From Inia geoffrensis (lineage: Eukaryota; Chordata; Mammalia; Artiodactyla; Iniidae): 64,000 bases of DNA. A program made the position numbers and the translations under genes. The DNA is taken from NCBI GenBank assembly GCA_036417435.1, contig CM070904.1, positions 20,442,835 to 20,506,834 of the forward strand. The letters run 5' to 3'. Within the stretch, counting starts at the first letter, position 1. Every line of letters starts with the position of its first letter. The notes under the pieces are model-generated. The model made no database searches. It saw nothing but the letters and a program-made list of their open reading frames with translations, and was not told where the DNA came from. Below, one piece after another: positions 22,561 to 34,560 of the stretch.

Positions 22561-23194
22561 GTTTTTAAGGTTTCCTCAGAGCTGCCAAAGGGTGAATAGG
22601 AACAGAGCAAGCTAAATGACACAAAGCACACTGTTCTTACTGAGATTCAGGGTTTTTTTGTTTTGGTTAGTTTTTTTTTTCTGAATAAATGATCCTCAGA
22701 TCACCATAAGCCTACGTTTAATTTCCTAACTTTGAAAAATGTTGATTTTGATGATTTTTGTCACTGTTCTCCCTGCTTTTACAGAAGAGTAGATGTTCAG
22801 AGGTCTTTACTCCACCATTCCAGAAGTATTCCTCTTTCCCCTTAGCATTTTTATAGGCACTAGGGTCAGGCTTTCAAGTGGTTTATCTCATCATAGACAT
22901 TGTTGTCAAGTAATCTTTGTTAGACATCCTACCCCTTGGCAGAGTGACTTTCTTCAGCAGTTTCTCTGAGTCCTTTAATACTGTGAATGTAAAAATAATT
23001 TTCAACTTATTTTCTGTTACGAAATGACAAGCACAATTATTACCAAACATCACGTGTTTAATAAAGATGATGTGAGTAGAACTTCAACCAAACAGAAGAC
23101 AAAAGACTTGAAATTTTTTGTATCACATATACCATGAGGCTGGAAGTTTTTCCAGTTAGAAATATTCTACCCTCTAGGATTTTTGTCTTAAGAG
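22561..23194. other. unassigned DNA
   Basis: T-rich runs near 22651-22680 are present. Part may belong to the neighbouring L1 block. No gene was recognised. Confidence 0.3.
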
Positions 23195-23210
23195 CGATTT
23201 TTGATATCTT

Positions 23211-23420
23211 TTTTTTTTTTTTTTTTTTTTTTTGCCGTACGCGTGCCACTGCTGTGGCCCCTCCCGTCGCGGAGCACAGGCTCCGGACGCGCAGACTCAG
23301 CAGCCACGGCTCACAGGCCCAGCCGCTCCGCGGCATGCGGGACCCTCCCGGACCGGGACACGAACCCGCGTCCGCCGCATCGGCAGGCGGACTCTCAACC
23401 ACTGCGCCACCAGGGAAGCC
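23211..23420 (-). mobile_element. CHR-2-like SINE, minus strand
   Basis: A poly-T is followed by the reverse-complement CHR-2 body, with many CpGs retained (gccgtacgcgtgcc, cctcccgtcgcgg). The flanking sequences cgatttttgatatctt (23195-23210) and cgatttttggtatctt (23421-23436) form a 16-bp target duplication with one mismatch. The shared c at the head boundary leaves a one-base ambiguity. Confidence 0.95.
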
Positions 23421-23498
23421 CGATTTTTGGTATCTTAATCACTGTATATGTAGTTCTCTCCTACCCCTTTTATATTCACATCTATAGACCCACAGATT

Positions 23499-23519
23499 CA
23501 TTGCTGATATTCAGCAATG
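23499..23519. repeat. short perfect palindrome
   Basis: cattgctga, a tat spacer and tcagcaatg form a 9-bp inverted repeat. The right arm is then repeated almost at once ('ttcagcaatg' at 23520). Confidence 0.85.
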
Positions 23520-23699
23520 TTCAGCAATGATAACCAGGGACCCGTACTGATATCTCAGTCCTGATGACTGGAGTTACCTTGCTAAGGCACAAAGTAGATA
23601 ATGCAATAGATTAACCAGCCACTAGGATGGAAACAAAACAGGGGAGGCTGAGGTGAAGAGACAACAACCAGAAAGATAAATTATATGCAGGGTTATAAC

Positions 23700-23925
23700 T
23701 AGAGGTAAAGGGTACAACCTTAAGTTTCAGAAGTCATGGGATAAAATCTGACTCTACCTCTCTGTGACTTGGGAAGTCACTTTTCCATTCAAAGCCTCTG
23801 TTTCCTCTCTGTAAATGGAAACAACGCCTACTTCATTGGGATTTTTTGCAGATTAAATGAGCCAATGCATATATAGGACTTAGTGTAGCATATGGCTCAT
23901 AATAAGTCCTCAGTAAATGACATAT
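23700..23925 (+). repeat. MIR SINE
   Basis: MIR order is visible: 'ctctgtgacttgggaagtca', 'gcctctgtttcctctctgta', 'gcagattaaatgagccaatg' and 'cataataagtcctcagtaaa'. Confidence 0.8.
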
Positions 23926-24139
23926 TAGATGGCAACAAGAATAATCCCAGCCCTGAGCAGACTAACTGCAGCCATTATACGTGAACATGTTCCAACTTTG
24001 AAAAACAAGATATGTTTCAAAAGTGAGACTATCCCTTATGGGTAGTCTTCCATCTCCCACCAGAGACATTTCCCAGGCTGACTCATATTCATGCATCTCC
24101 CTCAGGTGTGCCACCTGCTACCCTCCTATATAAATCACA

Positions 24140-24315
24140 GACTTCTGGGGGGACATGTCATTCATTCATTCATGCATGCATTCTTATGATCAACATTTAC
24201 TGGGCATGTTACACATAACAGGCATTAATTTAGCATGGGTGCAGGGTGATGGATGGGCAGACTGGGTCCCAACCCTCATGGAGGTTACATTCCAACAGGG
24301 GACAGAGGCAGGTTC
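24140..24315 (-). repeat. L2 3' end, minus strand
   Basis: The segment begins with ttcattcattcatgcatgca, then 'caacatttactgggcatgtt', and later 'ctcatggaggttacattcca'. This is the reverse complement of the L2 terminus. Confidence 0.7.
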
Positions 24316-25424
24316 TGTGGTGACTCCATTCCAGCATTAAAGACTAAAAATCCTAAGGTGGCATTTCCCTGATCCTCTCATGGCTCAAGTTCTACAGTGA
24401 TTCAGACTTCACTTCAGATTTCAGAAGACTGCCCTCCACTCAGTGGGATTTGAAAATCAGAGTGAAGATCCTGAGGTAGATGCTATATTTCTGCTGTTCC
24501 TGCCAGAGGTTTGGGGTATTCTGCAATCTCTTTAGCAAAGATCCCAGTATCCTATCCCTAGCTTCACGTGTTCCAAGAAACAGAAATGCTCATTTTGGTG
24601 GAGGAGACGACTGCAGAGGTAGTGTGGTCCTGGAGCTAACAATGGTGGTGTCAACTTCCTGAACCCTAGCTTTGTATAGTGACAGACGTGGAGTGGTCAA
24701 TTCTGTTGTGCTGTTCTGAGCGTTGTCTCAGGAACTCTGTCTGCTCCCCGACTCGTACAAGATTTCATATGCCACCCAAAACCAATATGAAATCCCTTTC
24801 TGCACAAGCAGAAATGGATTGTTACTGAATCCAGACCAATACAGGAAAACAAATAAGGGGAAGATAAGTAAATAAACAACACAAGCATTGATTGTCATAA
24901 GTGCTATAAAGGAAGAGTGATGTAAGATGAGGGACAATTTTTCAGATGGAGTGGTCAAAAAGGTCTCCTTGACGAAGTGAACCAAAGCAGAGCCCTCATG
25001 GAAAGAAGGAGCTAAAAAAAGATGTAGAAAGTTCCAGGTCCAGCAAACAGCAGCAGTACTGGCCCAAATGTGGAAAAGAATTTAATGCACCCAATCCCCA
25101 GAAAGAACAGTACCATGATTGGAGATTTGGGACAAATGGCACAAGGCGAGACTAGAAAATTTAGCAGGGATGACAGCTTCTCAAAGTGTGGTCCATGGCC
25201 TGGCACCGGTCTGCAAACTGCTGAGGATCCACGATAAGTACCAAATTTAAGTGTAAATGTTTAGAAATGTTGTGGCAATTTGGTATTACCCCAACATTCA
25301 AGCAATGTTTTTTTTTATCCCATTTAATAAACTTATCAGTCCAAAACAGACTGGAAATTAAAAAAAAAACAAAAAAAACCGATCTGTGAGATAGTTTCAG
25401 AAGCATTGTTTCCCACGTGTAGCC
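24316..25424. other. unassigned DNA
   Basis: The segment 'gcttctcaaagtgtggtcca' at 25171 resembles a hAT terminal motif but no partner end was found. No gene was seen elsewhere in this stretch. Confidence 0.35.
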
Positions 25425-25645
25425 TTTCACACTGTTTCTGTAAAGCGCCAGATACTAAATGTTTCAGGCTTTGCAGAACCATAGGGTCTCTGTGGCAACT
25501 ACTCAGCTCTGTTGTGAAAGCACAAAAGCAGCTGTGGACCATCTGTCAGCAAAGAGGTATGGCTGCGTTCCAATAAAACTTTATTTATAAAAAACTGTGG
25601 TGATCAGATTTAGCCTGCGATGCCTAATTTGTCAACCCTCTTCTA
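25425..25645. mobile_element. non-autonomous hAT element (MER3-like)
   Basis: Segments follow a well-known short hAT element: 'tgtttctgtaaagcgccaga', 'aatgtttcaggctttgcaga', 'gggtctctgtggcaactact', 'ggctgcgttccaataaaact' and the end 'atttgtcaaccctc'. The left terminus is decayed. The name MER3 is from memory and the superfamily is surer than the family. Confidence 0.65.
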
Positions 25646-25649
25646 GGCC

Positions 25650-28600
25650 ACAGGAAGGAGACTGGGCTGGACTCTAAAGGCAACAAAACCCACTTAATTG
25701 AGGGCTTCCTTCATTGTTGCCCCATTCCTATCACTGCCTATGTGTGTGTAAAGTCTTTACCTCATTGACTCTAAATCAGAAAGAACCTTGAAGCTCCTCT
25801 CTAATTCAGTGCTCTCCTCACAGCCACCTGACAGATGAAGTCTCTGCCTACAGGACTTGTGTTTACAGGTAGGGTCCATTTGACTCTTACCTGCATCCCT
25901 GAGGAATGATGATGACACCACTGACCTTGCAGTAGGCTGGTGAGCAGCCGACAGCCCCAAGAGGCCAATCTTCCATTCTCCAGGACCTGGTCCATCACAG
26001 GTAGGTTTCCATGGTCATCTGAGTCCTGAGGTCACCTCCAGGGCCCACTTTTCTGAGGTATACCACGCCATTTTTCTTCTGTAAAAAGTTACATATCTGT
26101 CCACAGGGACTCCTGTGAACACTGTCCATGGCCAGCTCGCTTGGTGTGTCTGAAATGGTTGTATTGGACACACAGCCACCACATGTGTAGGCTCGTTTGC
26201 CTCTGGGCTCAGACACTGCCACGGGCGGGAAGGCCTTCTGTATTCACATGTCTCCATTCATAGAGCACCCACTTCATAAACCCACCTTAACACCAATACA
26301 GTAGAACGCCTTATCCTCTCTGCACACGGGACACAGACCACTGTGTGTGTGAGGACACAGAACCCCACAGCAGGTCTCTCACACGGAGGACATAGCTGAG
26401 GCAGCTCTTTCTGAAACCTCTTTTATTTAAGTTTTCTTTCATTGACTCATGACAAACTTAACAGGTAAAACTTTGCTCTTGCAAGTTTCCTTAAAATATC
26501 CCTTCTGGACCTACCACCGTTTACCTTGGCAGTAGGTAGCCCAGAGAGTTTTGGAAAGTCTCAGCTTGGCAAAGCCTCAGAGCTACTGGCACATTAAAAA
26601 TTAATAAAGAGCACTGAACTGAGTTCAGGACACTGCAACGCGATCCTTCACCGTGAAATGTGCAAGATTCTTTGTTGGCAATGAACAAATCTGAAGCCAA
26701 AAAGGGCCTACCGTGACAAGCTAAGATCAGAAACAGTCAGCAACTTTGTGTGTCTCTCATTGACACACCAATGATGGGTAGGAATCAATACCCCTGCTCA
26801 GCCATGCTCTTCCTGAACATTCAGGGATTGAAGATGGGCCTCGGAGTCCAACCCACAGAGCTGGGTATTTACCGAGCTTGCAGAACCACAGAGATAGGGC
26901 AACTGCAGCTGCCTCCTGCCAGTATAAGACAAGAGTGATTCACAACAAATTCCCAAGTTAGCAGCTTCTCCAAGGAGAGTCAAGATAAAGCAAGGCATTT
27001 CCAAACATTTGGGATTTGCTTGAGTAAAACAGAATGCTTGTGTCTGATCGGATATTAACCCAGGAGGAAGAAAACACTTTTTGCATGCATAGGTGAGGGG
27101 CTGGCGGCAGAATGGACCTGACAGCATTGATGATAAAACTAAAAACGAAACAAGCATGTACGGCACACCTGTTGGTTCCAAGGAGGAATCTACCGTATTT
27201 GTAATCAACCTCAGGACACTTGGATGCAGGCAGCAAACACAGAGACAGAGCAGCAGAGGCAAACCTTGAAACATGTATCCTTCTGAATTCTGGAAAAACA
27301 CTGGCAGACTCCACGTGCATGCTGGGTGATGCCCTGTGTCTATTTACACATTGCAATGCCCTCGAGCCCTCCAGAAAAATCACAGGCAAACCCTACACTC
27401 CGCAAATCAGAGGTCTGAAGCAGGGCACTTACTTAGCATATTGGAAGCTCTCTGTCGCCTCCACACCGACAGAAACATTAGAGAAAAAGAAAAAAAAAAA
27501 AAAGAGAGAGAGAAAAGAAAATTCTGTCCTTACCGAAAAGGCATAGCAGACAGGGACGGTGAACGTTTTCACTTTAGCCCACTCAGTGCTTTCTCTTTCA
27601 TTCGGTCAATGTTCTAAAGCTACTGAGGAGAGTTCCTGGGGTTTTCCGATCTTCCTTCAAGACTTTTAATCACTGGCTTCCCCAGCCCGGGTTTAACAAA
27701 CACCGCTGTGTTCTGTGTATGCAGCACCGCGTTGGGCAACCAGCCAACACAGTTTCAAGAGGCAAGGGGAGAAAACTGACACCCTAACAAACATGCTTCC
27801 CTCTTTTGTGTCTTTTAAGGTGGTGCTCAAAGTGTCATCTTTGATGCTGACAGGAGCTAAAGATAGCCTCTTTAAGGGACTTTCTCCACTGCCCCGCAAT
27901 GCCTGGCTGGGCTGCCCAGAGCTGGGTTCCCCAAAGTTTGTTTTCTGTCTCTCTGCCCTGAAGTTCTCTGCACAATCGCCCGGCTTGCCTCTCCACCAGC
28001 TGCACTTTAAATGTATTTTAATTGGCTGGAATGTCGAAAGAATCCGTTTGGCAGTCGTTTACATGTGAAGCACGCCCAGGGCAGCTGAAAGAGGCCCCAG
28101 AAGCCGCCGATTACTTCATCAAAAGCTGCAGTTTGAATACCATTGACTCCTACATAACTACAGTGAACTCAATTCGATAGGCAAGAAGAAGTAATTAATA
28201 ATTTGCTGAGAAAAAATTCTTCATTCGTCTAAAAGCCAAAAATGCAAAGGGGAAAAAAGAAATCCCTGCAGACACAACCATTCCTATGAAAGGCTTGATT
28301 GATAGCCCCCAGTACTACTCTTCACAAACATTGACTTTGTATAGCATTACAGGAGGGGGCATGATGCATAATTTGGTTTGCCTGAGAAGTTAATTTAAGT
28401 AATTTTCCTTTTGAATGATCCCCTGAGATACATCGTTCTGTTACCTCTTTACACATTAGCCATATGCTGCAGTAAATATTGCCAATACTTGTGGCGTTTC
28501 TTTTATTTTTTTCTTGATTGGTTGCAATAATTAGTTTTTGGCCTCCACTGAAGCCAGTCACAAATAAATTTGCTCTGAGTCAAAGTGGATAATCATCACC

Positions 28601-29704
28601 ACCCAGAATCTATAAGCCAAAGTGAAGGTTAAAGCACTCTGAAAAAAAAAAAAAAAGAAAAACCAACTGTCAGTTTCAACAGATTCTAACATCAAGGGGG
28701 TAGGGGGAATATATGGATATATATGCATATATGCCTCAAAAATAACAAATAAACGGAATCATTTTCAAGTAGTTCTTTACCAATATTTTGCTCAGAAGCC
28801 TTTTCAATACCCTATATGGATTGCGTTGATTTAGAATCCCTGAGAAGTATATTTTGAAGAATCATGTCAATTAATCCTGATTTTCATACCTCATTAAGAA
28901 TCCCTGGTTTAGAGTCAGAATATGTAGGAAGATCTTGGCACCCTGAGGATGCCTCTCCATGGAAAATGTGAGCCAGAAAACATTGTCAAATTTGTTCTGC
29001 TGCCTTTTCCTCATTTCAGTAAAATTGTCTGTGGTTCCCAATAAGGCAGTACAAGAGAAAGAATGGTGTACGTAAGTTGCTTGGGTGCATTTATCCAACA
29101 GCTCAGAGATGAAAACCAGCGCCCCACGTGAACAGGCTTCTTTCCAGGAACAGAAGACAGGATGAGTGTTGACTCCACAGACATCCAGCCTGTACAATTG
29201 CACGGACCCCAGTGCTTAAAAGAAACCTGTGCTTGGATTAATCCTGTGCTGGCACCATCTTGAATTCCTTCACTTTTGAACCAGGAACGTTGTATTTTCA
29301 TTTTGTCTCGGGCTCCGCAAATTATGTACCTGGTCCCGAGAAAGACAGCATAAATCTGGTTCAACACACAGTCGAAGCTGAAAAGTGCTGGGAATATTAT
29401 ATTGAGGGTGTAGGTGACAACCCACTTTTGTCTTGCCCAGTGTTCTAACTTAGATTTTGAAGCAACTGCGAGGATTGAGGAGGGTGACCTAGAAAGAAGA
29501 ATCTCTCCAGTAAACACAGGGCAGTGAGAGTGACCTGGGAGTTTCTAACTGGTTCGCCCTGAACTGATGGCTCACAGTTTGTTGTGTGATCACACTTCAC
29601 TGTACTGGTTCAGAGAGGTTTTATTTTATTTCTATCCCATATAGTCAGCCCCTCCACTGTGTTATTCTATGGGCAGAAAACTCCATGTGTAGCCCTCATC
29701 TATT
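25650..29704. other. 4-kb repeat-poor unique region
   Basis: No SINE, LINE or LTR is recognised over about 4 kb, unlike the rest of the window. It includes homeodomain-core TAATTA at 28192-28197, an A/GA-rich run at 27481-27521 and an A-run near 28641-28656. The open frames of 167 codons (26798-27301, minus) and 168 codons (29011-29517, minus) have no recognisable domain and no splice or Kozak support. It might hold conserved regulatory DNA. That is inference. Confidence 0.4.
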
Positions 29705-30043
29705 TTTTTATTATTATTTTTGTCTGCGTTGGGTCTTCCTTGCTGCATGCGGGCTTTCTCTAGTTGCGGCGAGTGGGGGCTACTCTTCGTTGTGGTGTGT
29801 GGGCTTCTCATTGCGGTGGCTTCTTTTGCTGCAGAGCACAGGCGCTAGAGTGCACGGGCTTCAGTAGATGTGGTGTGTGGGTTCAGTAGTTGTGGCTCGT
29901 GGGCTCTAGAGTGCAGGCTCAGTAGTTGTGGCCCATGGGCTTAGTTGCTCTGTGGCATGTGGGATCCTCCTGGACCAGGGCTTGAACCCATGTCTCCTGC
30001 ACTGGCAGGAGGATTCTTAACTGCTGAGCCACCAGGGAAGTCC
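29705..30043 (-). mobile_element. CHR-1-like SINE (long form), minus strand
   Basis: Reverse complement of a long CHR copy of about 340 bp, ending in the head 'ccaccagggaagtcc'. The interior shows the repeated 'cagtagttgtggc' units typical of the long form. The tail end at 29705 (tttttttattattattttt) is AT-rich. No clear target duplication was found. Confidence 0.88.
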
Positions 30044-31859
30044 TCCATCATGTAGTTTTAAATTCTCCTGGAGCCTTTATTCATGGTTTGACAAAGTCAA
30101 ATTCAATGCCAAAGCCTCAAAGTCACTGCTGACCCACTTCCATGAGGCCAAATAGCTCACAAGTCACTAGAGATGTGAAATGAGTACCCATGGGTCACCT
30201 TCTGCTCTCAAAGGTCTATTCTCCAAGACCAGCCTTTACACCTGGATTTTGGCCAGCTCTAGCCTTAGCAAAAACCACACAAAAAGATTTTTTTTTCTAG
30301 AAAAGAATTTGGTTTCAGATGTCAAATACTTAATATTGCTGGTATTTTACATCTTGTTAGCTGTACTGCTAATGTGCTCTGACACTGGTACTTAACAAAT
30401 AAAACAGATTAGTGTTGGAGAAACAGAATAGAATTTAGAGAGCAACTGGTCCAAACTATTATTTTTTTAAAAAAGGATTACTGAGACAAGAAACAATTAA
30501 TGACTTCCCAGAAAGTCCATAAAACAATGTGTCTAAATCATACACTTCCTTTTGCTATGCCTGCTCCTATGTTGGACCGCCCAAGTGGTTCCCCATTCTG
30601 ACTTTCCCACTGACTCCTAGATGTTTTCCTGGGTCTAGTCGTCTGCCTCCAGAATGATTTCAAGTGCTCACATTCTAACTCCTTGCCTTCCTCTTATGAA
30701 CCACTTTCATGCACTGACCGTGCTGCGTCTATAAAGAAATCTGATCTCACACAAGACAACATGGCATAGTCATCATAGAACAGGGTCACCTAGGAATTTT
30801 TAGATCTCGTGACATAAATTCCTCTCTGCCATTTCTAGAGCTTTAGTATGTATCCTGATAATCTTACTACTAGAGGCAGGTTTGAGAAGCTCCGTGTCCA
30901 AAGAATAGCAAAGCAAATCTGTCTGAACTCCTTTCCAGGGTTTGTCAGCTCCTGCATCCCTTCTGTATCCACACTCTGAGGTATAGTCTTCAAGGTCAGA
31001 GATTCCTTAGACTATAGCTGACCTTTATGGAGCCATGTAGAGGCCTATGTTGGGACATGGACACAAAGCAAGAATCTATGTTTTGGGAATGCAGAACAAT
31101 TATTAGAATGATCTGGCAGGTTGTGGAGGTCACAGAAAAGTCAAGGGGCAGAGCCAGGAAGGCAAAGTGAAAGGTTCTCTGCAGGAAGAGGAAGGTCTTG
31201 GTGCTCCAGAGAAACAAACCAAATGCGTGATGCATCACTTTGCAGGCGCTGGCCCTGAATGGGCCTCAATTTCCTCATGTGTCCATGGGTAGCATGACGC
31301 AGCTATACTAGCTACACCCGCCACCGAGATTACTGTTAGAATGTCCACGCTCTTCCCATTCCTCAATTATAGAGGCACTGGAGCCACTGAAGCTTGGAAA
31401 GTACTCAGGGCCCACATGACAAACCTAGGTCAAATGGGAAGTAGGTCAGAATCCAAGAACACAGACGGAGCACTTAGGTCCACGTTTCTGGCAAACCAGA
31501 AAACTCACACAAGGCAGATGTGGCCAAATGGTCGAAAACACAATCAAAGCTCAGGTCCCTTGGTTCATCAGGAAATAAAGGGACACATCAAGGCAAACAG
31601 CAAGTGGATTAAGATACTGCTATTTAAAAGATGCTCAAAAGGGGCTTCCACATGCAAAGCAGGAACTTGGTCTGAAACATGGTCAGCCTATGGCTTGGGG
31701 ATGTAACTCACTGGGAGTGAAAACCCAGGAGGAAAGGGCAGAACAAAATATTCCGTCTGTTAAATTCAATCACATCATCATTGATGGAGTCCAGGCTGAG
31801 TGTGGGGTTCTCCTCAGGATCACAAGGCTGGGGGTAAACAGTCCTGGCATGGGGTGGCA
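30044..31859. other. unassigned DNA
   Basis: A possible MIR 3' piece lies at about 31250-31330 ('cctcaatttcctcatgtgtc'). No gene is recognised. The 121-codon frame at 31341-31706 has no identifiable domain. Confidence 0.35.
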
Positions 31860-32235
31860 CTAGGGATGCTATAATGACATACCACAGACTAGGGGGCTTA
31901 AATAATAGAAATTTATTTTCGCACAGTTCTGGAAGCTAAAAGTCCAAGATCAAGGTGTCGGAAGGGTTGGTTTCTTCTGAGACGCCCCCTCTCCTTGGCT
32001 TGCAGATGGCTGTCTTCTCCCTGTGCCTGCACATGGTGTTTTCTCTGTAGGTATCTGTGTTCTAATCTCTTCTTATAAGGACACACGTCATACTGGATCA
32101 GGGCTCACTCTAATTGCCTCATTTTAACTTAATCACCTCTTTAAAAACTCTATACCTAACTAGAGTCACCATCTGAGGTAGAAGGGATTAAGACTTCAAT
32201 ATACACATTTAGGGGGCACAATTCAGCCCATAACA
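31860..32235 (-). mobile_element. MaLR (MLT1-type) solo LTR, minus strand
   Basis: The reverse-strand LTR starts at the TGTTATGGGCTGAATTGTGC end (plus-strand 'cacaattcagcccataaca', 32217-32235). It contains 'ataccacagactagggggct', 'ttctggaagctaaaagtcca' and 'ttaacttaatcacctcttta' in plus-strand reading. The other terminus is truncated near 'tagggatgc'. No internal or partner LTR sequence is seen, so it is a solo LTR. Confidence 0.75.
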
Positions 32236-32264
32236 GGTGTTTTTCAAACTATCTCAGGGCTAGC

Positions 32265-32460
32265 CATTGTTTGTTTCTCCTACGATGCCACCACTCTGCT
32301 AAGTGTTTTGGATGCCGTTTCTTATTTACTCACAAACCACCTTACTATCACCTATTAGCAGATGGGAAAATTCAAGTTGGAGAGATTAAGACATTTGTCG
32401 GAGGACACCAAGAAGAGACAATATGATTCTAGAGCCCAAGCTCTTAACCTGACACAAAGC
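32265..32460 (-). repeat. MIR SINE, minus strand
   Basis: The reverse MIR order 'ctgctaagtgttttggatgc', 'attagcagatgggaaaattc' and 'gattctagagcccaagctct' is recognisable, though diverged. Confidence 0.6.
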
Positions 32461-32904
32461 TGTCTTTCCAGAAACCAGGCTTCCTGATATACACAATGAA
32501 CATGATTCCAAAACACCTGGTGCTCAGAATCTGTATCTCATACTCCATGAGCTCCTGTAGCTTGGCTATCGTAGGTCCAATTTATCAAGCATTGTTTTGA
32601 GCATCTACTGAACAGACCGAACTTCATTGCTTGCTGGCAATTTTGCTGAAGAGATAAGAGTAGTCTTAGGGGTGAGGTAAATTGATCATTAAGTTTTGGA
32701 GAAAGACCAGACCTAGAGACCGGGGTGAATGACACTCTGCTGGGGAGTGTCCCGTGGCTGGGAAGGGAGGCTGAAAGCTGCTGGGCCAGGCTTAGGTTGA
32801 TGTGCAGGCTTCAGGAGCCATAGCTCAGGCCCTGAAAGTGACGATTACCCCACAAGCTATCACTTAAAAGCACACAAGCCCCAGCCAAACTGAAAACTGT
32901 ATGT
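32461..32904. other. unassigned DNA
   Basis: No repeat family or exon recognised. The minus-strand frame at 32538-32735 has no domain. Confidence 0.35.
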
Positions 32905-32959
32905 GAGGAAGAAAGAGAAGGGAGGGAGGAAAAAAAAAGAAGGGAGGGGAAGAGGAGGA
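32905..32959. repeat. 55-base uninterrupted purine tract
   Basis: Every base on the plus strand is A or G, in GGGA/GGAA-like units around an A9 run. It could form triplex-prone mirror-like DNA but has no clear mirror symmetry. Confidence 0.9.
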
Positions 32960-32989
32960 CAGGAAGGAGAAAAACAAGGTAGGAAACAT

Positions 32990-33170
32990 CCGACCAGCAC
33001 CTGCTAGGTGGCAGGTATCATGCTAAACACAACTTCCATTGCCTCACTAAATGCTATAGTATTTACATTCATTTTACAGATTGATGAACTGAAGCTCAAA
33101 TGTGTTAAAACTTCTGCTCACATTGTCACCGCCCCAAATCAGCAAAGCCAAGACGTAAACCCAGCTTTCT
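32990..33170 (-). repeat. MIR SINE, minus strand
   Basis: Segments 'cacctgctaggtggcaggta', 'cattttacagattgatgaac' and 'gccaagacgtaaacccagct' are in reverse MIR order. Confidence 0.7.
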
Positions 33171-33174
33171 TTAT

Positions 33175-34074
33175 GCTTTCCTGAAACCACCCTGCCTGCC
33201 AACTGTGAGCAAAACAATAAGAAGCAAGCAGGAAGCTCAAGCTGGTTGAGGCAGTGCCTCTAATGGGGCCTTCTTATCCCCACAAGTCCAGTGCGTAAGG
33301 GCATCAAAGCTCCTGGGTGTGAAGCCACGACATTGATTGGAGTAGCTAGGCTGCTGGTGAGGTGAAGTCAGAAAGGTCAGAAGGGCCGTCTGCTGATGGG
33401 CATGGCTCGCGCGGGGCCAGCTCTCTGATAACAAAATAGATGGGGTTTATTGATGGGATTCACTTATTTTATGCAAATGATTCCGCTCCGGGTATTTATT
33501 TCTGTGTTGAATGGGGGTTTGCCTTGGGAAAATAGATCGGCTCCCACCACTAGGGAAAATAAATCTTGCTGGGCATTCAGACACCAGACTCCAGATTCAG
33601 AGCTCGATGAGACAACCTTTGAGCTGTTGGGCACCAGGGAATTCAGATGTTTATACAGTGAAGAGATAACGATTTATAGCGGGGAGGGAGAGACAGCGAG
33701 GGAGGAGAGAGAAATACGCTGAATTGTATTTGTCTTCACTGACTGCACCATTAAAGCACTAATATTGAAAGAACTGTCAGAAGAGGAAGGGTGAACGAAC
33801 AATCCACCAGTATTTTGGTAAGCCACAGACGCTGGACCACGTGTGACGGTGGGTACGGCAAACAAATATATAATGTCAATTTCCATTCTATCTTGTCTAT
33901 TGAAGAATCATCAGAGTAGTGAGTGGGAAGCAAAATCATTGCTAGGGGGTCTAGAAAGGCATTTTGGGGGTAATTTTTGTCACATGTAGGGTCACAATGA
34001 GATCTCGTATCTTTCAGGGTTTCATTGACTGATTATATGAGAAGGCAATTCAATAGCGTGTTTGAGAGCCAATC
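33175..34074. other. unique DNA; candidate conserved element
   Basis: Repeat-poor sequence. It contains a perfect octamer ATGCAAAT at 33471-33478 close to a gataac motif at 33428, and another purine-rich stretch at 33679-33715. No coding exon is recognised. A regulatory role is only a possibility. Confidence 0.35.
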
Positions 34075-34375
34075 GACCCATAGTGCTTTCTATGTAACAG
34101 GTCTCATTCCAAGTATTGGGTTGCCCAAAAAGTTCGTTTGGGGTTTTCCATACCGCCTTACGGAAAAAAAGCTGCACGAACTTTTTGGCCAACCCAATAT
34201 GTATTATACTCCCGTAGTATAGTTCTGCAGAGGGAGATGCCATTGTTGCTTCCACATCACAGGTGGAAGAACTGAGACACAGCTGTCTTCACTTGAAATG
34301 ATGGAAGTGGGGAAGCTGTGATTCGAACAAGGCAGTCTCATTCCTAAACCACTGCCCATCCTGCCCCTCCTGGCG
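34075..34375 (-). repeat. MIR SINE, minus strand, split by a mariner MITE
   Basis: The left part 'agtgctttctatgtaacagg' and 'tctcattccaag' matches the reverse MIR consensus up to 34115. The right part resumes after 34199 and continues with 'ggtggaagaactgagacaca' and 'gctgtgattcgaacaaggca'. The insert at 34116-34197 therefore postdates the MIR. Confidence 0.65.
34116..34197. mobile_element. 82-bp mariner-type miniature element (MITE)
   Basis: The left end ttgggttgcccaaaaagttc and the right end, read in reverse complement as ttgggttggccaaaaagttc, form terminal inverted repeats of about 30 bp. TA dinucleotides flank it at 34114-34115 and 34198-34199, the mariner target duplication. The TIR type is that of the mariner group known in ruminants and cetaceans. 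Almost no internal sequence remains, so it is a deletion derivative without transposase. Confidence 0.9.
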
Positions 34376-34560
34376 GCCTTTAGGGGGAGAGCAGTTACGC
34401 ACAGAGCCCCGCTTCATTTGGCCTCACTTTATGGCCCTGCCTGGTCTTCTCCTACTTTCTTCAACAGTCAGGGGTGTCTTTTTCCGCATCCTCCCACGTA
34501 GGTCTATACAGATGCTATAGACCAAACTATATACTACAGTTTTATAGTTTTAAATTTTGC

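Noticed and set aside
26798..27301. 167-codon minus-strand open frame with hydrophobic stretch
   Set aside because: No recognisable domain. It overlaps another minus-strand frame and lies in unique DNA without splice or promoter evidence. An open frame of this length is expected by chance in 64 kb.
29011..29517. 168-codon minus-strand open frame
   Set aside because: No domain or homologue recognised, and composition resembles translated non-coding DNA.
34022..34255. paired open frames on both strands over the same bases
   Set aside because: They result from the palindromic mariner MITE, not from genes.
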